Below, piece after piece: positions 45,185 through 59,994 of a DNA stretch of 64,000 nt (positions within the stretch are counted from its first letter, which is position 1; every line of letters begins with the position of its first letter). The position numbers and the translations under genes are program-made. The notes beneath the pieces were generated by a model, which saw nothing but the letters and a program-made list of their open reading frames with translations, was not told the DNA's origin and made no database searches. Origin of the DNA: Chamaecyparis obtusa (Eukaryota; Streptophyta; Pinopsida; Cupressales; Cupressaceae). The stretch spans positions 868,001 to 932,000 of the forward strand of contig BSBK01001870.1 of NCBI GenBank assembly GCA_027943335.1, given 5' to 3'.

Positions 45185-47159
45185 TTGTTTCTTTAGTTTA
45201 AAATATCTCATCTGAATCCAAAAGTACTTAAATTCTTGAGAATCAATGAACTTATCATCTTCTAGGAATCTAGAAGATATAACTTCCCTTTCATCAGTGA
45301 AATCAATAGGTTGCTCATTATCTTGTAGTTGGACTTTAGAGTTGCATACTTCCTCTTGATACACTAGAGGTGATTCAAGTCCATTTACCTCCTTGTCATT
45401 CTTCATTGCCCTGAGTGCACTTGTAGCCTCTTTAGTGTCACCTTCTCCCTCCGAATCAGCATAGGGCACTATATGAACAATTTCATCCTTGTCATGTTTC
45501 TTTGATAGGGGAACTAGGTGTAGCCTCTCAATATGAAGAATCACGAATGATCAATTTTTTATGTCTTTTGGCAAGTGGCTTCACCTCTAGTGGTGTATCA
45601 CTTGTGGATTTTCCAAATAACTTCTCAAATTCTTTTAAACACTCCATCCTTATCACTTCATTAATTTGATCACTATGGAAATGAGATTGTCCCTTCTTTT
45701 TTTTTGTCCTATTCAATTTTCTTTAGAATATTCCACTTTTTCAATTTTTGCATTACTTATTCAACAATCATATAATTTCTTGCTATATCCTCATCTATAT
45801 TGTCTTGGTGTGTAGTATATTTGAGAAGAGAATGGATATGGTCCTCTAGATTATATATTCTTTCGGTCATATCTTCCAAATGATATCCCTCCTTCAAATA
45901 CTTTTGAACATGCTTGAGAGCATCAGAGCCAACAACAAAGCTTGCATATTTGGAAGTATGAGGTAGAAAAATTCCTTTCCTCCTCGATGACATAGAGTCT
46001 TTTTAAAACCACAAAATCTTCCACATAAATTCTAAGAATGCTATTCTCTATGGGAAAAAAATTGGTAATTTTTGAGGAGCTTGTTTACATCCATAAACTC
46101 TAATAAGAGTATGATTACCCTTAAGGAAACAATATGCTAAGTTACGGGTATGACCTTTCTTGGCATTATGCTCCAAGGGTCTAATTACCCTCCTCATCTT
46201 TAGTGGAAATATTTCAACCTAAAGGTCAAATTCCTTGGATATCCACACAACAAATGTATCACAAAATAATATAAAATTATTATATTTGATATCCCTATCC
46301 CACACATGACACCATAATTGAACATGAAGCCTGGTTGCTTGGTTGTCTATGGTGATTAATTTCATGTCATGTCTAAAAACATTGCTATTATGAAAAAAAT
46401 CAAATGATATAACAAATAATAATGTTTTAAGGCTCTCTTCTCCTTCCAATTTACCAAATGGGCATGGATGAGCCTCTCAACCTCACTTGCAATATTAAAC
46501 TCCAAATTAACATTAGAGTTTTGAATCCTCATGGACATAAACATCAAATCAATTAACATTCTCAATTTCAAGTCATCTCCACACACTTGGGTCCAGCCAT
46601 GATAGGTTTTCTAGAAGAAGTTCATGAATTCATGGGTGGAGAATGGTAAAATTTCTATAATAGGCATGCAACCTCTATTATTCTCATCCCTTTCCCTAAA
46701 AAATTGCACTTCTCTTAACTCAAACATTTCTACTAGCCATTGGTAGTAAACTTTAAATTACCCCCTATCAATTTTTGTTAGGAAATGTTTATTCAGAACA
46801 AAACACTCAGCTATGTAATATTTAGTAACAACCAAGATGGGGTTTCCATTTATTCCTCTTACTATTCTGGTTTCCTTTTTATACTTATGTGCCAATACCT
46901 CAATGAGCTCAACATCAAAAAATACATTGGGAACTATTATTTTACCTAGGTCTAGATTCCATGGGTTCGAAAGTGGGATTCTCTCATACATATTATCATA
47001 AAAATACCAAAATAAACTTTGACCCAAGAATGGAATCTTGGCATCCCTACATTCTCCCCATGCATTATAGAACATATTCTTAGCACCGGTATCCTCTAAC
47101 CCAGATAATGCATCTAGCATGTCCTTTTTTAGAGGCCTTTTAAGTTGTTCATCTTTCAT
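45185..47159 (-). pseudogene. Uncharacterised family copy B, N-terminal and central part
   Basis: Starts with MKDEQLKRPLKKDMLDALSG at 47159. The first 133 codons are intact (LGQSLFWYFYDNMYERIPLS, NPILVVTKYYIAECFVLNKH). Broken frames follow: a Trp-rich WTQVCGDDLKLRMLID segment with EVERLIHAHLVNWKEKRALK (46586-46362); an acid/base linker (45993-45757, LEDHIHSLLKYTTHQ); a segment with EVKPLAKRHKKLII (45716-45528); and an acidic tail (45544-45185) ending FKLKKQV at the Gypsy TSD. Joined across the TSD it continues in frame into 28246-26898, giving about 1,100 codons. No RT, protease or transposase motif is seen. Function unknown. Confidence 0.55.
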
Positions 47160-49660
47160 TTTTCCCTTGTTATAGCTCTCTCTAGACTCTTTCTTTCTAG
47201 GATTTTAAAAACTTATAATTTTTTTAGCTTAGGTAAGGTGCTTGAACTTACTATTTATCTTGTGCTTTCATAATTCAGGGTCCCTTTAGGTGATGTCCAA
47301 GCTCCGTAGCTCCGATAATTACCTTGTCACTGCTTCAGTAAGCAAAATCTTTTCCAATCATCAATTTTACCAATTCATATTTATTAAATTCCCTTTAGTA
47401 CCTCTTCAAATTTTGATCCCATCGACATTCAATATGCATCTTTAATCATATACACATGTTTTGTCACTTACCATGAAGAAGCACTCTTCAACTTTATTTA
47501 TCCTTCACAAAATCACTGGCCAGTTTTCTTCACTTGGAAAAATAGAGGCAAGGTTTTTTCCACTTCACAAATGGTTATTTTATCTCCTGCAAAATGGTGA
47601 TATTTTTCCACTTCACAACATTAAAAATCCTTACTTGTGAAATAATGATGTTTCACTATTTCACAACCTTGTATTATGAGCCTTATGAAATAGCGATAGC
47701 TTCATTGTTTCATGTCTCCTTTTTTTGTACCTATGAAACATCATAATACAATGGAAGCAAGGGGTTTTGTGATTGTTGGGGTATCTTCAGTATTATTTGG
47801 GTATTTTCAACTTGATTTTCAAATAGCTTTATCTCTTTTGGCCCTAAATACAAAGTCTCATGATGGCTTATGGGAAATGGTTTCTTAGGCTTTTTAAGGG
47901 TAATGGTAGACACTCTTATTATAGGGTTAGACCACTTGTGTGTTGAGAGTTTTCATGAAAACTTCAACAATTTCAACATCTGATCAAATACAAAAGCTTG
48001 GTGATGTCTAAGAATATTTATGAGAGAAGGCTACTTAGGAACATTTAGCCTCAATCTGATATTCAAGGATCAGAGAAATATGAAAATATGGTGAAAGGGT
48101 ATGTTACAATGATGGTCATGACCTAATATGTTACGGTTTGGAGGATAAAGATATTAGGGCTGATAGAATTGCCCTCCCAATGGTCTAGAAGAATGTAAAT
48201 TCTCAAGAAAATAATAATAGCCATAGGAAAACATCTAAAGTGCTATATTGTTTCCACCCCTCTAGATTATCATTAGGCTCCCCTATCCATGCATAGTAGA
48301 GCATGGGGATGTGGGTGTGTAGTAGAGAGGGTCTTTGTTGACCAATAGGTATTACCTGTGACTTTAGTGGAGGCGCGAGATATTCTATAATAGAGTGAAA
48401 AGTGCATTCCAAAGATCATCAAGCCAATAATATACTGCCATGTGGAACCACATAAGCATGAGACAAGCAAGTATATCGAGTAAATAGTGTTTTAATAATG
48501 TATTTTGAGATAGAGATGAACTTTGAGAGAACTGAGGAGGAAGTGACAACTGAAATTGCGTCTGTAGGGGATGGATTATCAGTTCAGATAATATAATAAT
48601 AGTACCACCTGTTAAAATATTTTGAGCAACCAAATGTATTTTTTGTAACAGAGAATCAATAGGTTTAGGCACTTCCAGAGCTGTAAAGACAAGACATAAT
48701 TACTAGGCATGGCCAACATGCTTGCAAGTTGACTGTCGAGAGTTGTTGAGTTGCACAAACAAGGGATAAATACACACCCTTGGTTGATTATTTGCATTCA
48801 AAAGAAGTGTTTTCACGTGCCAAAGAAGGGCTCTGAATGGGTTGTTTGGAAAGAGTGTTTAGAATATTGTGTGAGAGAAAAGGATTTTTGTAGATGGTGA
48901 TTTAGGAAGTCTTTAAGGACTATGATGATATGTTAGTAAATGCTTTAGTCTATAGGTGTGGAGATATTGAAAGGTCCTTTGACGAGTGTGATGGTATTGA
49001 AATCCTCAAGTGGAAGGGATGGATTTGTATGCTTCTTGCAAATTATTCCAATCTCCACAGGTGTCACTATGTCTCTCTATGAGTGGGAGGGTTTAAAAGG
49101 TGATCCAAGTAAAGTATCAAGAGATGATACCGCAATGACATCATATACCCCTTGAGGATCACTTTAAAAATCTTATCCTGAGAGAGGGGTAGTTGGGTAT
49201 TGCATCCCATGGTCCTTTGTGATACTGACCATCTGTATGTGATAGTGGTGAGGTTCACAAGTTTTGCAGGCTTTCTAGATAACTATGGCCTTGGGACAAA
49301 ATGGAAGACAAACATACAAGAAAACAAAATGGAAGAACAATCATTCTAGCTAGTAGATGATTCTCTGCAACCAATTTGTGGTGGCTCTACATGTTTTATG
49401 TAAGTTGTCAGCCTATATTTTGTAGCATCTCTTGCATTATAAAAAATATTTCAAGGATGAGGAACATAGGCTAGAAATTTTGGGGGAAAAAGGTGTAATT
49501 AGAGAGTCCTAGGTCTTGTAGTATGCAGAGAGAACTACAAGGATTCTTGCATTTAATTTCATAAATAGGGGTGTTACATTTTGTGCATTAATGTTGTAAC
49601 AGTCATGTGATTGTCTCCATGGAGTGTATTCAGAATCATATGAATCCAATAAACTAAGGG
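47160..49660. other. Mostly non-coding region, with a hairpin-rich block
   Basis: 47490-47760 has repeated TTTCACTTCACAA / TGAAATA motifs, some forming hairpins (GTGAAA at 47637-47642 with TTTCAC at 47651-47656). Beyond that, short open frames on both strands (47731-49260) lack coding features. I cannot assign the rest. Confidence 0.4.
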
Positions 49661-49830
49661 TTTTTAACATTCATCTTTGCAGATCTTAATTGCAAAATGT
49701 GTTATTTATTTAATGGATCTATTTCAAGGATAGGGTTAAAATGCTTTGAATGGATAAAAATGATTTGAATATGCAATATGGATTCCTGTAAGAAGAATTT
49801 CATGCTAACATAGGAAGTATTTGTTAATGT
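49661..49830. repeat. Repeat R, right copy (partner at 26007-26170)
   Basis: Shares AACATTCATCTTTGCA, AATTGCAAAATGTGTTATTT, GATCTATTTCAAGGATAGGG and TTTCATGCTAACATAGGA-type blocks in the same order as the left copy. It again lies just downstream of a minus-strand relic of the uncharacterised family. Confidence 0.6.
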
Positions 49831-49989
49831 TAGACATCAACATCATTATAAATCCATTTATTTCTTGTCATACTTGCTTATGAGAATTTGTTTCTTGCCT
49901 AGTATTCTGACTTTATAGCCTGGATTAGACACTGGTTTATATGTAATCTTTTATGTTTTCCAACAACAACCAATTTATTAATAATTTTT

Positions 49990-50300
49990 TATTTCTTTAA
50001 TTGCTTAGTTTGAATTCCCAACTTAGTCTGTAAAATTTTCTTATACCAGAGTTGGGCCTACCCTGCGTATAATCAAATTCATACTCTGATGTCCATTGGT
50101 TGGGAGTCGTCTGCTTACTACGCAATACCACATGTTGAGCAACTAACATGTTGCTTTTAAAGACCATTTCTTTGGCCTCTGTAGGAGTAATTTTTATCTC
50201 ATCAAAGTTCGTCTCTTTAAAAATTTGACTGATGACCTATGATCACCCTCTGATTTAGGAGTCCTAACACACCTTTCGCCAGCTCTAGATTTTTTCTTAA
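49990..50300 (-). pseudogene. Uncharacterised family copy C, minus-strand fragment
   Basis: The minus strand reads TNFDEIKITPTEAKEMVFKS and then NMLVAQHV, corresponding to LKLDEINIALDEARDMVLKN and NMLIALGL in copy B at 28075-28293. DNA blocks also align (ATTTTTATCTCATCAA; CAACTAACATGTTG). The fragment is about 100 codons, without flanking domains. Confidence 0.5.
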
Positions 50301-50599
50301 AACCTAGCCAATTTTTTATCATAAGATAAGATAGAAATATAAAGGGGTATGAAAAATGCTAAAGAAAAAATTGATACATGTAATATCTGGCCGAAAATAG
50401 GGGGTTTTTAATTCAGGCTATATATTGGGAGGGGGTGACAAGAAAGGAGTATAGGGCAATATTTTTTCAAAATAGGGGGATTCTTTAGTAGTCCATGAAC
50501 ACACATGCTATAACCAAGGTTCACTAAGTGAAGCCCCATATGAGTATATCTTACAATGAATTGGTGGTAGCTAGAAATAGTGTATCATCAAAAAAGTTA

Positions 50600-51190
50600 G
50601 TTGCAAAGATGAAATAAGTGTCGCACAAGGAGACTATCAGGTTGGTACATGAAATTATCAACATGGGACTTGATATAGTAGTGACTAAAGGAATAATATC
50701 ATCTAAATACATTCCCTATAGGACATGGATGTATAGTCTCAAATGGAAGTGCGAGTGTCTGCAAAAAAACATAATTAAACAAACTAAGCTACTTGAAGAG
50801 GCAAAAGAGATGGTCACCCAAGTAATACAAGAGTTTAAAGATATAGACTATGAACTGAAAATGAAGGATAATTCATAAAATACCTCTCTTGATGAACTTA
50901 AAGAAGAGTATCAAAAGAATATTGACACCTAGTCAATCACGAACATTCAACAAAGAGAAGCATAATGGATTGGCTTGTCTAGACACATTCTTGATGTGGT
51001 GTGTAAATCATCATCAAAATTTCATTGAAAAGGTTGAAGAAATCAAAAGAGGAAAGATATTTTTGTCCCTTCATAGTAAAAATGTTAATATTCTAGATCA
51101 TGAAAAAATGGTAGCTCCAACCCAAGCTTTGCATGCATATAAACAGTAGCAAGCAACTCAACAATCACTACGTCGAACATGGGGAACTAA
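50600..51190 (+). pseudogene. Uncharacterised coiled-coil fragment, probably the same family, opposite strand
   Basis: Two overlapping plus-strand frames (50618-50878 and 50889-51149) read as one frameshifted protein. The first is Lys/Glu-rich and helical (KQTKLLEEAKEMVTQVIQEF). The second has CLDTFLMWCVNHHQNFIEKV and ends near 51190 (RRTWGTKKMP). Composition and position of the coiled coil resemble the C-terminal half of copies A and B, but similarity is low and the link is an inference. Confidence 0.35.
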
Positions 51191-52556
<1,366 letters not shown>

Positions 52557-52980
52557 TGCTTACTATTCATGATAATTAAGGCATCTTGAAAATGATTATT
52601 TCCAAATAAAACTTAAAATTCATTTTTAAAATAAGATAAAGTAGCCCTCCAAAACCAATAGTTGAATGATTATCAACCATAGAAACAAAGCATTTAAACA
52701 CATGAAATAAAACTAATTAATGTTAACAACATTTTCAATGCCACCTTCTTCTTCTTCTTGATATGCATTAATAAAATGAAGCTTAAATAATTATGAAAAC
52801 TCTTCCATGTTCAATTGTTCATCCTTCATGTTGTGTCTGATGTGTTGCATCATTTTCCTCAACCTATTAAGCTTGCACCTTCACTGTATATACCCTGTAT
52901 TTAGTGATAACTAGTGCCAGTAATTTAGGATCACGGCCTTATGTTATCTTGAACCATATTTTGCACTTTCTTAGCTTCTA

Positions 52981-53364
52981 TTATCTTTCTATAACTTTAG
53001 GGCACATATTATCAACCCAATCCTTGAAGAGTGAAAGCCAATTTTCCAAGCTTCTCAAGGTTTTTAGTGTACTTTTATTGACTTCTTCAATAGATAGCCT
53101 CTTGTCCATTTTATACATGAAACTTTGATATTCTTTTATACTCTTACATAATTTAGACACATTTTCTTCAAATACATCTTCATCTAGAATGTAGAGATTT
53201 TATTTTAGGTCTATGAGATCTTTTTGGAACTTAGGTAGACATGATCTTATTTCCATATTCATCAAATAAGGAGAGATTCCTTCTAGCATATCTTTCCATA
53301 TTTTATAGTTGATATCATTTGGTTTACTAATGATTCCTTCATCAATTGAAATGGCTAGAGGCAT
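52981..53364 (-). pseudogene. Uncharacterised family copy D, helical fragment
   Basis: The minus-strand frame from ATG at 53364 (MPLAISIDEGIISKPNDIN) runs 128 codons to tandem TAA-TAG at 52981, with one internal TAA after DLIDLK. Segments FEENVSKLCKSIKEYQ and RSLENWLSLFKDWVDN are amphipathic. The first resembles the MVSNIISRLKEYKDV part of copy B. It ends next to the LTR beginning at 53374, so that element may have inserted beside or into it. Confidence 0.45.
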
Positions 53365-53373
53365 TTTCAAAAT

Positions 53374-54420
53374 TGTACCATCTTAGAAAGTTAGCACTCA
53401 TGATTGGATGCTCTTTTAGGCCCCATTTTGGTTTCATTATGCTTGCTCTTGGCAACTTGATTTAGATTTTTCCATATCTACCTCATCATTCAGACACCGG
53501 TTCTAATTTCATCATATTCTTATAGGAACAGTTTGAAACATTATGTTCATAGGAACATAACATTTAAAACATTATCTTCCCACATAAAGTGGCCCAAATT
53601 TGAACCAGAGGGCTACATTAGTGTATTGATGGGGAATTAGGTATCATGATCGACCTAGCTTAAATTTTTTGAGGGGTATACAAACACCCTATCTCTCTTC
53701 ATTTTGGTAACTATGATAAGTTATAATAAATCAATCACTCAAGCAATCAGGTGAATTCAAGATTTGAAAGAAAGCATCCAAGATCTAGCATTTCTTCAAC
53801 CATCCAAAATAATTTGAAGGCAATCTTCTCCATTGAAGCAAACTTATTTCCCATTAAGGTGAAGTAGGGGAGTTCATAATCAAGCTAGAATATCCTTTAC
53901 CTATCCATGTGCATTCTTCTTTCATAGCAAGTGATTATCAAGCATAACAACATTTAAGTCTAGGATTGATGTTCATAGATCCATACATTTGTGAGGGAAT
54001 CCTTGATTACTTTCTACATTCCAAGGTAAAAAAATTCATTTCAAGAAAAATTAAAGTATCTTCATGAATATGAGCAATTACTACATCTATTTATGAAGGT
54101 ATATTCATTTACAAGGGTACATCAAACATTTACATGCATTCCTTTATGCAATTTTAATTCATTTCAAGGTTGATTCCTAAGTAGGTGTTTGACTGAGGAA
54201 AACCCCTTTGTCCAGACTTCTTCCTAATTTTAATATGTGTAAGAATAGGTGGCACAGTTGTCAGAACTTTTGTAGAAAGATCAGGATTTGATGAAGGAGC
54301 CCTAAATTTTTAGCCAAAAACACAAGGAACATAGAGAAAATCATTTTATTCCTAGGAACAAAATATTTCAAAAAATTTATTCCCTACATTTTTAGTTCAG
54401 ATTTATACCACAGGTGAGTT
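53374..54420 (+). repeat. First LTR of the gag-only element (3' limit approximate)
   Basis: Starts TGTACCATC; see the block similarities with 58198 onward. The right boundary is not fixed because the PBS region differs between the copies. Confidence 0.5.
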
Positions 54421-54983
54421 CTGCTATTTGGATCCCATTTAAAGTCATTTCTAGTTTCTAGTAGCTATTTATCAATTTGTAATTTCCTGATCTATCTATA
54501 TTTGCCTATTTCGCCTTCTACATTGCATTATTATATTTATTTTCCCTCACTCTACTTCACATTTATATATTTTAGCAAAGAAACATTATCCCATTTAGTG
54601 CTTAGGACCTACTTGAGCCTATTGGGATATCTTTCTTCCAAATGTGAAAGTTTTAAAAGGAGTAATCCACCCCTTTGTGTTGCTTCCCCTTCAACATGCA
54701 CATTTTTGGTGAATTCGACACATGACATTTTCATTTTCATTTTGTTGTTAGATTCCCCTTTTGTGCATTGGATCCTCATGTTTGATGGTTTGATATGCTC
54801 TTCATTAGTTTCATGTGTAACTAGTTCATTTCATTTTGTATAAAATTGATTAGTGTTTGCATATCTCTTTCAAAGTTACTATTTTTCATTTTTCAAGTAT
54901 ATCTCCCTTTCATTTTATTATGCGTGAGTGTTGTAACATTGAGTCCTACCTATAAAATTTTAGTTAGGAGAAGTCATATGCTT

Positions 54984-55798
54984 ATGAGTTCCTTTGATCC
55001 CGAGTCCTCTTTGTTTCCTCATAATCTTGATGAGACAAACATACCCACTAATGACATTCCTACTATTGTTGAGAATAATTATTCCTACTCTTCTCATGAA
55101 GAAGATGAGACCTTAAGAGTTCCTTCTATGTAAGTGCAAAATATTTCCCATAACTTCAAAAAATTTGAGCAATGGTTGGGACAATAAAACTCTAATCCTA
55201 AGGCCATCTCCTTAGTGGAGGGTTTGAGAAATTTAATTCACAACGATGAACATGGTTCTAATGTCCTTCATACTATCTCTCATCTCATTGATAACAATGT
55301 CAAACCTATTAGATATTATGTCCAAGAACTTGGTTTCACTCCATCTCCCACTTGTATTGAGACTTATATTCCTATTTCTACCTCAATACCTAGTGTGTCC
55401 ACTTATGCTCCACCTTTTATGACCACAGATGTTCAAAATACCAATCCCACACATGTTAGCATCCCTAATTCTATTATTCCTCATCCTTCAAGTGTTATGG
55501 ATATGTTTCACAACCTTAATCTATGCCTACCTGCAAAAATGTTCCATTTTCATATTCTATTATTCTTTCCATTTCCCATAATGGTCCAAAAATTTTACAC
55601 ATATCTCCTACTACCTTTTCTACCAAATCCACTATCAGTAGCTTTGGTCAAACCATTTCATCCTTGCAACAACAAAGTGTGTCCTTAACTCAATCCAAGT
55701 TCAACATTCCTAATTTTGACATTGCTAGTCCTTTGTTCTTGGACATTGTTCATTCTATTATCCCTCAATACATGAAAATACCTCATTTGGAGACTTAG
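54984..55798 (+). pseudogene. Gag N-terminal region of the gag-only element
   Basis: ATG at 54984 opens MSSFDPESSLFPHNLDE. The same frame continues, with stops near 55131 and 55186, through a 157-codon open block (55215-55688: RNLIHNDEHGSNVLHTISHL). A frameshift near 55520 then leads into a Ser/Thr/Ile-rich segment (55523-55798, ending QYMKIPHLET). This is the variable N terminus before the capsid-like domain. The start is supported by its duplicate near 60116 (MGSFDPESSLFPRNLDE). Confidence 0.65.
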
Positions 55799-56946
55799 AA
55801 TGGAAAGGGTGATCCCTTAACTCACATTGAAACCTTTCAAACATTGTCTAGTGACTTTTCTCATGATCATAGATTCATGACTAAATTGTGTACTAGAACC
55901 TTTTGAGGTAAGGTCTTGCAATGTGATTTTTCTTTTCCTCCCTATTCCATTAATTCCTTTCAAAAAACTTACTAATTCTTTGATCCAACGGTTTCAAAAT
56001 AATATCAAACCTAAAATTTCTTTGACAAATTTGATGCATTGTAAGCAAGGTATTGAAAAAAGTGATTGATTTTATTAGTATATTTAAGCATTTGTATGCT
56101 CAAATTTATTATCATGTACCTGATATTGATGTACAACATAGTTTCATAGCTAATTTACAAAAAGACATTAGAGATAAAATATTGCTTTTTAAATTAACTT
56201 CCTTTACTCAATTTTATACAATGCTTCATAATTATCAACTTTAAGTGAGTCAATTTGAGAGCACTCATCCAATGGCTCTAGTTGATAAGAGTGATGTCAC
56301 ATCCTAGTCCTTTCAAAAGTTTCAAAAACTTAATAGCTTTACCAAGATAAATAATTAATCAAACAACATTGAAGAGCAAGTGGCAACAACATCCAAACGT
56401 GTGCCTCCTTTTTCATCTATATTTAGACATTCTCATAATTTTACACATGTTTCTGAATTTTTGCATAATGTGATATTGAAGTTGATTAATTATAATTTTT
56501 TAACACTTCCTCCCATTAAATCAATTGATAATTCCAAACCTTTGCCTAAATCCTTTGATCATAAAGCCTTTTGTCAATACCATCATCAACCTGGCCATGA
56601 TACTGAAAAGTGTTTCCATTTGAAATATGTTATTCAAGACCTCATTGATTCTAATGATACATCTATTGAGGTTGTTAATGATCAAGGAAAAAAGTTCATA
56701 ATATCTCTCAACCAAAACATACAAATATATACTAATCATTTTCCATCTCATTCAACCAATATCATTGAGTCTACTCAGTCTCTACCTTCTTCCTCCATCG
56801 ATGTTGTTGACTATGATGTTGAGTTTACTGAAGCCAAGAATATTGTTAATATTATTGATCAATCCAAACCTAAACATGATCTTTGCATAACATTTAATTG
56901 TACACTAGACAATTGTTGTGAGATCTCTATGATAATTCTGATGTGA
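55799..56946 (+). pseudogene. Gag capsid-like and zinc-knuckle region of the gag-only element
   Basis: Pieces of Retrotrans_gag: GDPLTHIETFQTLSSDFSHD, then KKVIDFISIFKHLYAQIYYH and NLQKDIRDKILLFK (56053-56244). Further on, 56380-56946 contains FCQYHHQPGHDTEKCFHLK, a C-x2-H...H-x4-C zinc-knuckle variant typical of Tat/Athila-like gag, followed by VIQDLIDSN. This order parallels the larger Gypsy element at 33.1 kb. The protein would bind RNA and assemble particles, but it is broken in several places. Confidence 0.7.
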
Positions 56947-58197
56947 TGATAAAAAAATTCAATGGTTTCAATTACTCTACCCATGGTTCCATTACCTTTC
57001 CCATAGAATTTAGTAGTAAATCCTTAGATGTCACCATTGTTTTCATCCAACTTCCAATAAGTTTCAAGTTAGACTTGTCTGTGTCTCACTTCCATGAAAG
57101 CTATAGGCTCTCTTATCTATTAGTGTTTGAAATTTCCCCATAATAGAGAAATCATCACAATTAACCATAGTCTATATCAACCTTTAGCACATCAAGAAAA
57201 CTTTGACCTTGAATTCTCTTGGCCCTCCATCCCTTATCTAGTTCAAACTCACAAAGATAATTAATTCCTATCCTATAAAAAATTCAAAATCCAAAAGATT
57301 TGTGAACTTAGCGATGCTAAGGTTATTCCATCTCCTTTCCTTAGACCTGGACTTCTTCCTACACCTCCTAAACCTCCTATTTATGCTTCAATTCCACCTC
57401 CTATATCTTATAAGCATTACGTGGTTTCTATCTCTCAACCTAATATGGTGCATTCAATTTTCCCCCCTAAAGAAGAAGATGACCCAATCTTGATTGATCT
57501 TAAACCAAGACAAATTTTAAACAAAATTAAACATAACCATTGTGCTCATGACTATCATCGTAAATGCCTTGTTTGAGCCTACAAGTGTGCTTCCCAAAAT
57601 ATTTCCTCCCCTAAGACACCTCTTAATACTTTGAGTCCCTTTGACCAACCCATGCATAGCCCAGGGGGGAAGTAAATATGAAGAAAATGAAATTGAACAA
57701 ACATGATAATTCTATTCTTATATTAGATTATATTCTTATTTGCAATATTTCAATATTCCCAATGCAAATGTTGATGTTCATGCTACTGATTTTGATGATA
57801 TACATGAGCTTATTGATATTAATCGTGATTGAATAGCTAGATTTGTAAAATAATTATCTATTGATCCTAATGACAAACAAGTAACTCATCCTTAGAGCAT
57901 GGTCCTTGTTTGGAACTAGCTATTGTTTCCATCTACCATGCTTGATGTTGGTCCTCTTGCATATTGTCCACCTTCCCTAAATAATATGAACTGAGATAGA
58001 GGGTAGGTGATGTGCTTGACTAACTCTTGTATGATGGAATCTTTTGTGTGTTTTCTTGTTGTGTTGTGTTTCCCTTATGATGTGTTGCTTGTTATATATT
58101 TTTCTTAGATGAACCTCATTACTCTATTGGTGCAAGGTGATAAAGGAATTAACATGTTACATTCCTCTATTTTTTAACCATTTATTCTATGTGTTGT
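56947..58197 (+). pseudogene. Decayed coding-like tail, no pol, then non-coding to the second LTR
   Basis: Plus-strand text such as SDAKVIPSPFLRPGLLPTPP and PPKEEDDPILIDLKPRQI (57300-57540) looks like a proline-rich linker, ending MHSPGGK near 57675 with a CCAGGGGGGAAG tract. There is no RT, RNase H or integrase. From 57700 to 58197 nothing is supported. Confidence 0.45.
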
Positions 58198-59690
58198 TGT
58201 ATCATTCTAAAAAATTAGCACCCATAATTGGAGGCTCTTGAAACTACTAGACCCCATTTTGGTGATTTCAAGGTCTGAAAGTATGATATGCTTGATCCCG
58301 ACAACTTAAATTTTCTCCCCTGCATCTTATCACCTTCCTGACATCCTGACAAAAATTGAACTTATTCCACCTAGGACAAGTCGAGAGACAAATTGTCCCC
58401 AAGGTACAAGTTGACTTGTTGACTTATTCGTGTAGTACAAGTTGAGATTTGAATTGTCCCTAGGTTTTTGAGCTGAGATTTTTCTCGAGGCCTAATGATG
58501 GGGTTTTATTCTGAGGTCCACATTTGTGGTTAGCCTTGATCAAATTTGAATCCCAAAATCAGTATAAAAGGACATCCTATCCCCTCATTTTGGATCTATC
58601 CATTATCATTATCCATCAATCACATGCAAACAAAAAATCAAGCAATTCAAGTTGTGCAATTAAGGATTTGGATTCAATATTTGAAGGTGAGTTTCCAATT
58701 CAAGATCTCCAAGTTTCCATCTCTTCAAGATCCATTCAAGAAAATAAAATCTTCTCTAGTTGATGAAAGTTTTTCTCCCATGATGGCCAAGTAGAGGAAT
58801 TTACAATCAAGCAAGAAGACACGTCCCTCAATTCTTCTTCATCTCTCCTTCTCCAAGTGGTTATTCAAGCATACATACATTCAAGATCTAGTAGTGGTAA
58901 TCATAGATCCATGTATTTGTGAAGGCATACTTGATTCTAAATCTCATTCTAAGCATATAAATCAAAGCATCTTCATGGGTTTGAGCGATTACTACATCCA
59001 TTCATGAGAGTTTCATACAAGGTGAATCAACTATTTACCTTTTTACTTTACATGTTGCTTTCCTTTATGAAATTTCAATTCAATTTCAAGGTTAATTCAT
59101 AAACATGGGTTTGACCAAGGAAAACCCCTTTCACAATATGTTCCCCCATTTTTTGTATGCAGGAACATGTTACGGAGTTGCGGTCTCAAATCTAAGAAGT
59201 ATAGGTGTAGCCATAGAATTCTAGAAAGTTTCATTAGTTTTAGCCCACTACTGGGAACAAGTCAACTTCTCAACTTGTCCCTGGGTACAAGTCAACTTAT
59301 CAACTTATTCGTGCACTTTTTGGTTGAAAATCGTAGAGAAGATAGTAATAGATCTCATTCTCCTAGATCTAGAGTTATAACTGATTCTGACATTCTGACG
59401 ACAATCAAGTATAGATTCAAAGTTCAAATATCCTCATATGTTTCAAGGTACATTCATTCTCTCCCTTTTATTTCAGTTAATTTCATACATCATATATGCT
59501 ATCATTTACATTATCATTCCCTCTTTCTTTAAGAATACCAAGTCTTGCATTAGCACCCTTCATCCCTTGTTTGTGCTAATCAAATTTGCTTAAGGTTGGG
59601 TTTGTATTCTAATGTATAGAAACCCCAATGAAACTTGGTGAGTGATCTATATCCTAGAATTTCTCACCATTTTCCTATATAAATTTTAGT
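58198..59690 (+). repeat. Second LTR of the gag-only element
   Basis: Starts TGTATCATTC; a TATA box lies at 58563-58570. The presumed end is just before GTGAACCCAACTT near 59693, which resembles the PBS TGGTGAACCCAACG seen at 63626. Two copies of an AAGT-TGACTTGTTGACTTATTCGTG / AAGTCAACTTATCAACTTATTCGTG motif lie at about 58410 and 59285. Confidence 0.55.
58563..58570 (+). promoter_or_regulatory. TATA box of the second LTR
   Basis: TATAAAAG followed by GACATCCTATCC, about 365 bp from the LTR start. Confidence 0.5.
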
Positions 59691-59994
59691 GAACCCAACT
59701 TATAAAATTTCCTCCTTTTAATTTGGTAGTTAGATCATCTTTGTGTGATCTCCTTTTGTATTTAAATCTTGACATCATTCTATTCATTTAGATATAGAGA
59801 TCTATTTTGTATGCATTTACATCCTATTGTTACAATCTATGCATATAGCTAGTCTATACATTCTATGCGTCTAGATCTATAGGTTTCATATCTTTGTATC
59901 TATATCTACATATATGCTTCTCATCTTCATAGTTACATTTACTTGTGTTACATGTTTGAATTTGATAAATTAAATTTGCTTTATTTAGATTGCA

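Noticed and set aside
47731..49260. Series of short minus-strand ORFs as a gene
   Set aside because: No consistent frame, no motif, and equally open plus-strand readings.
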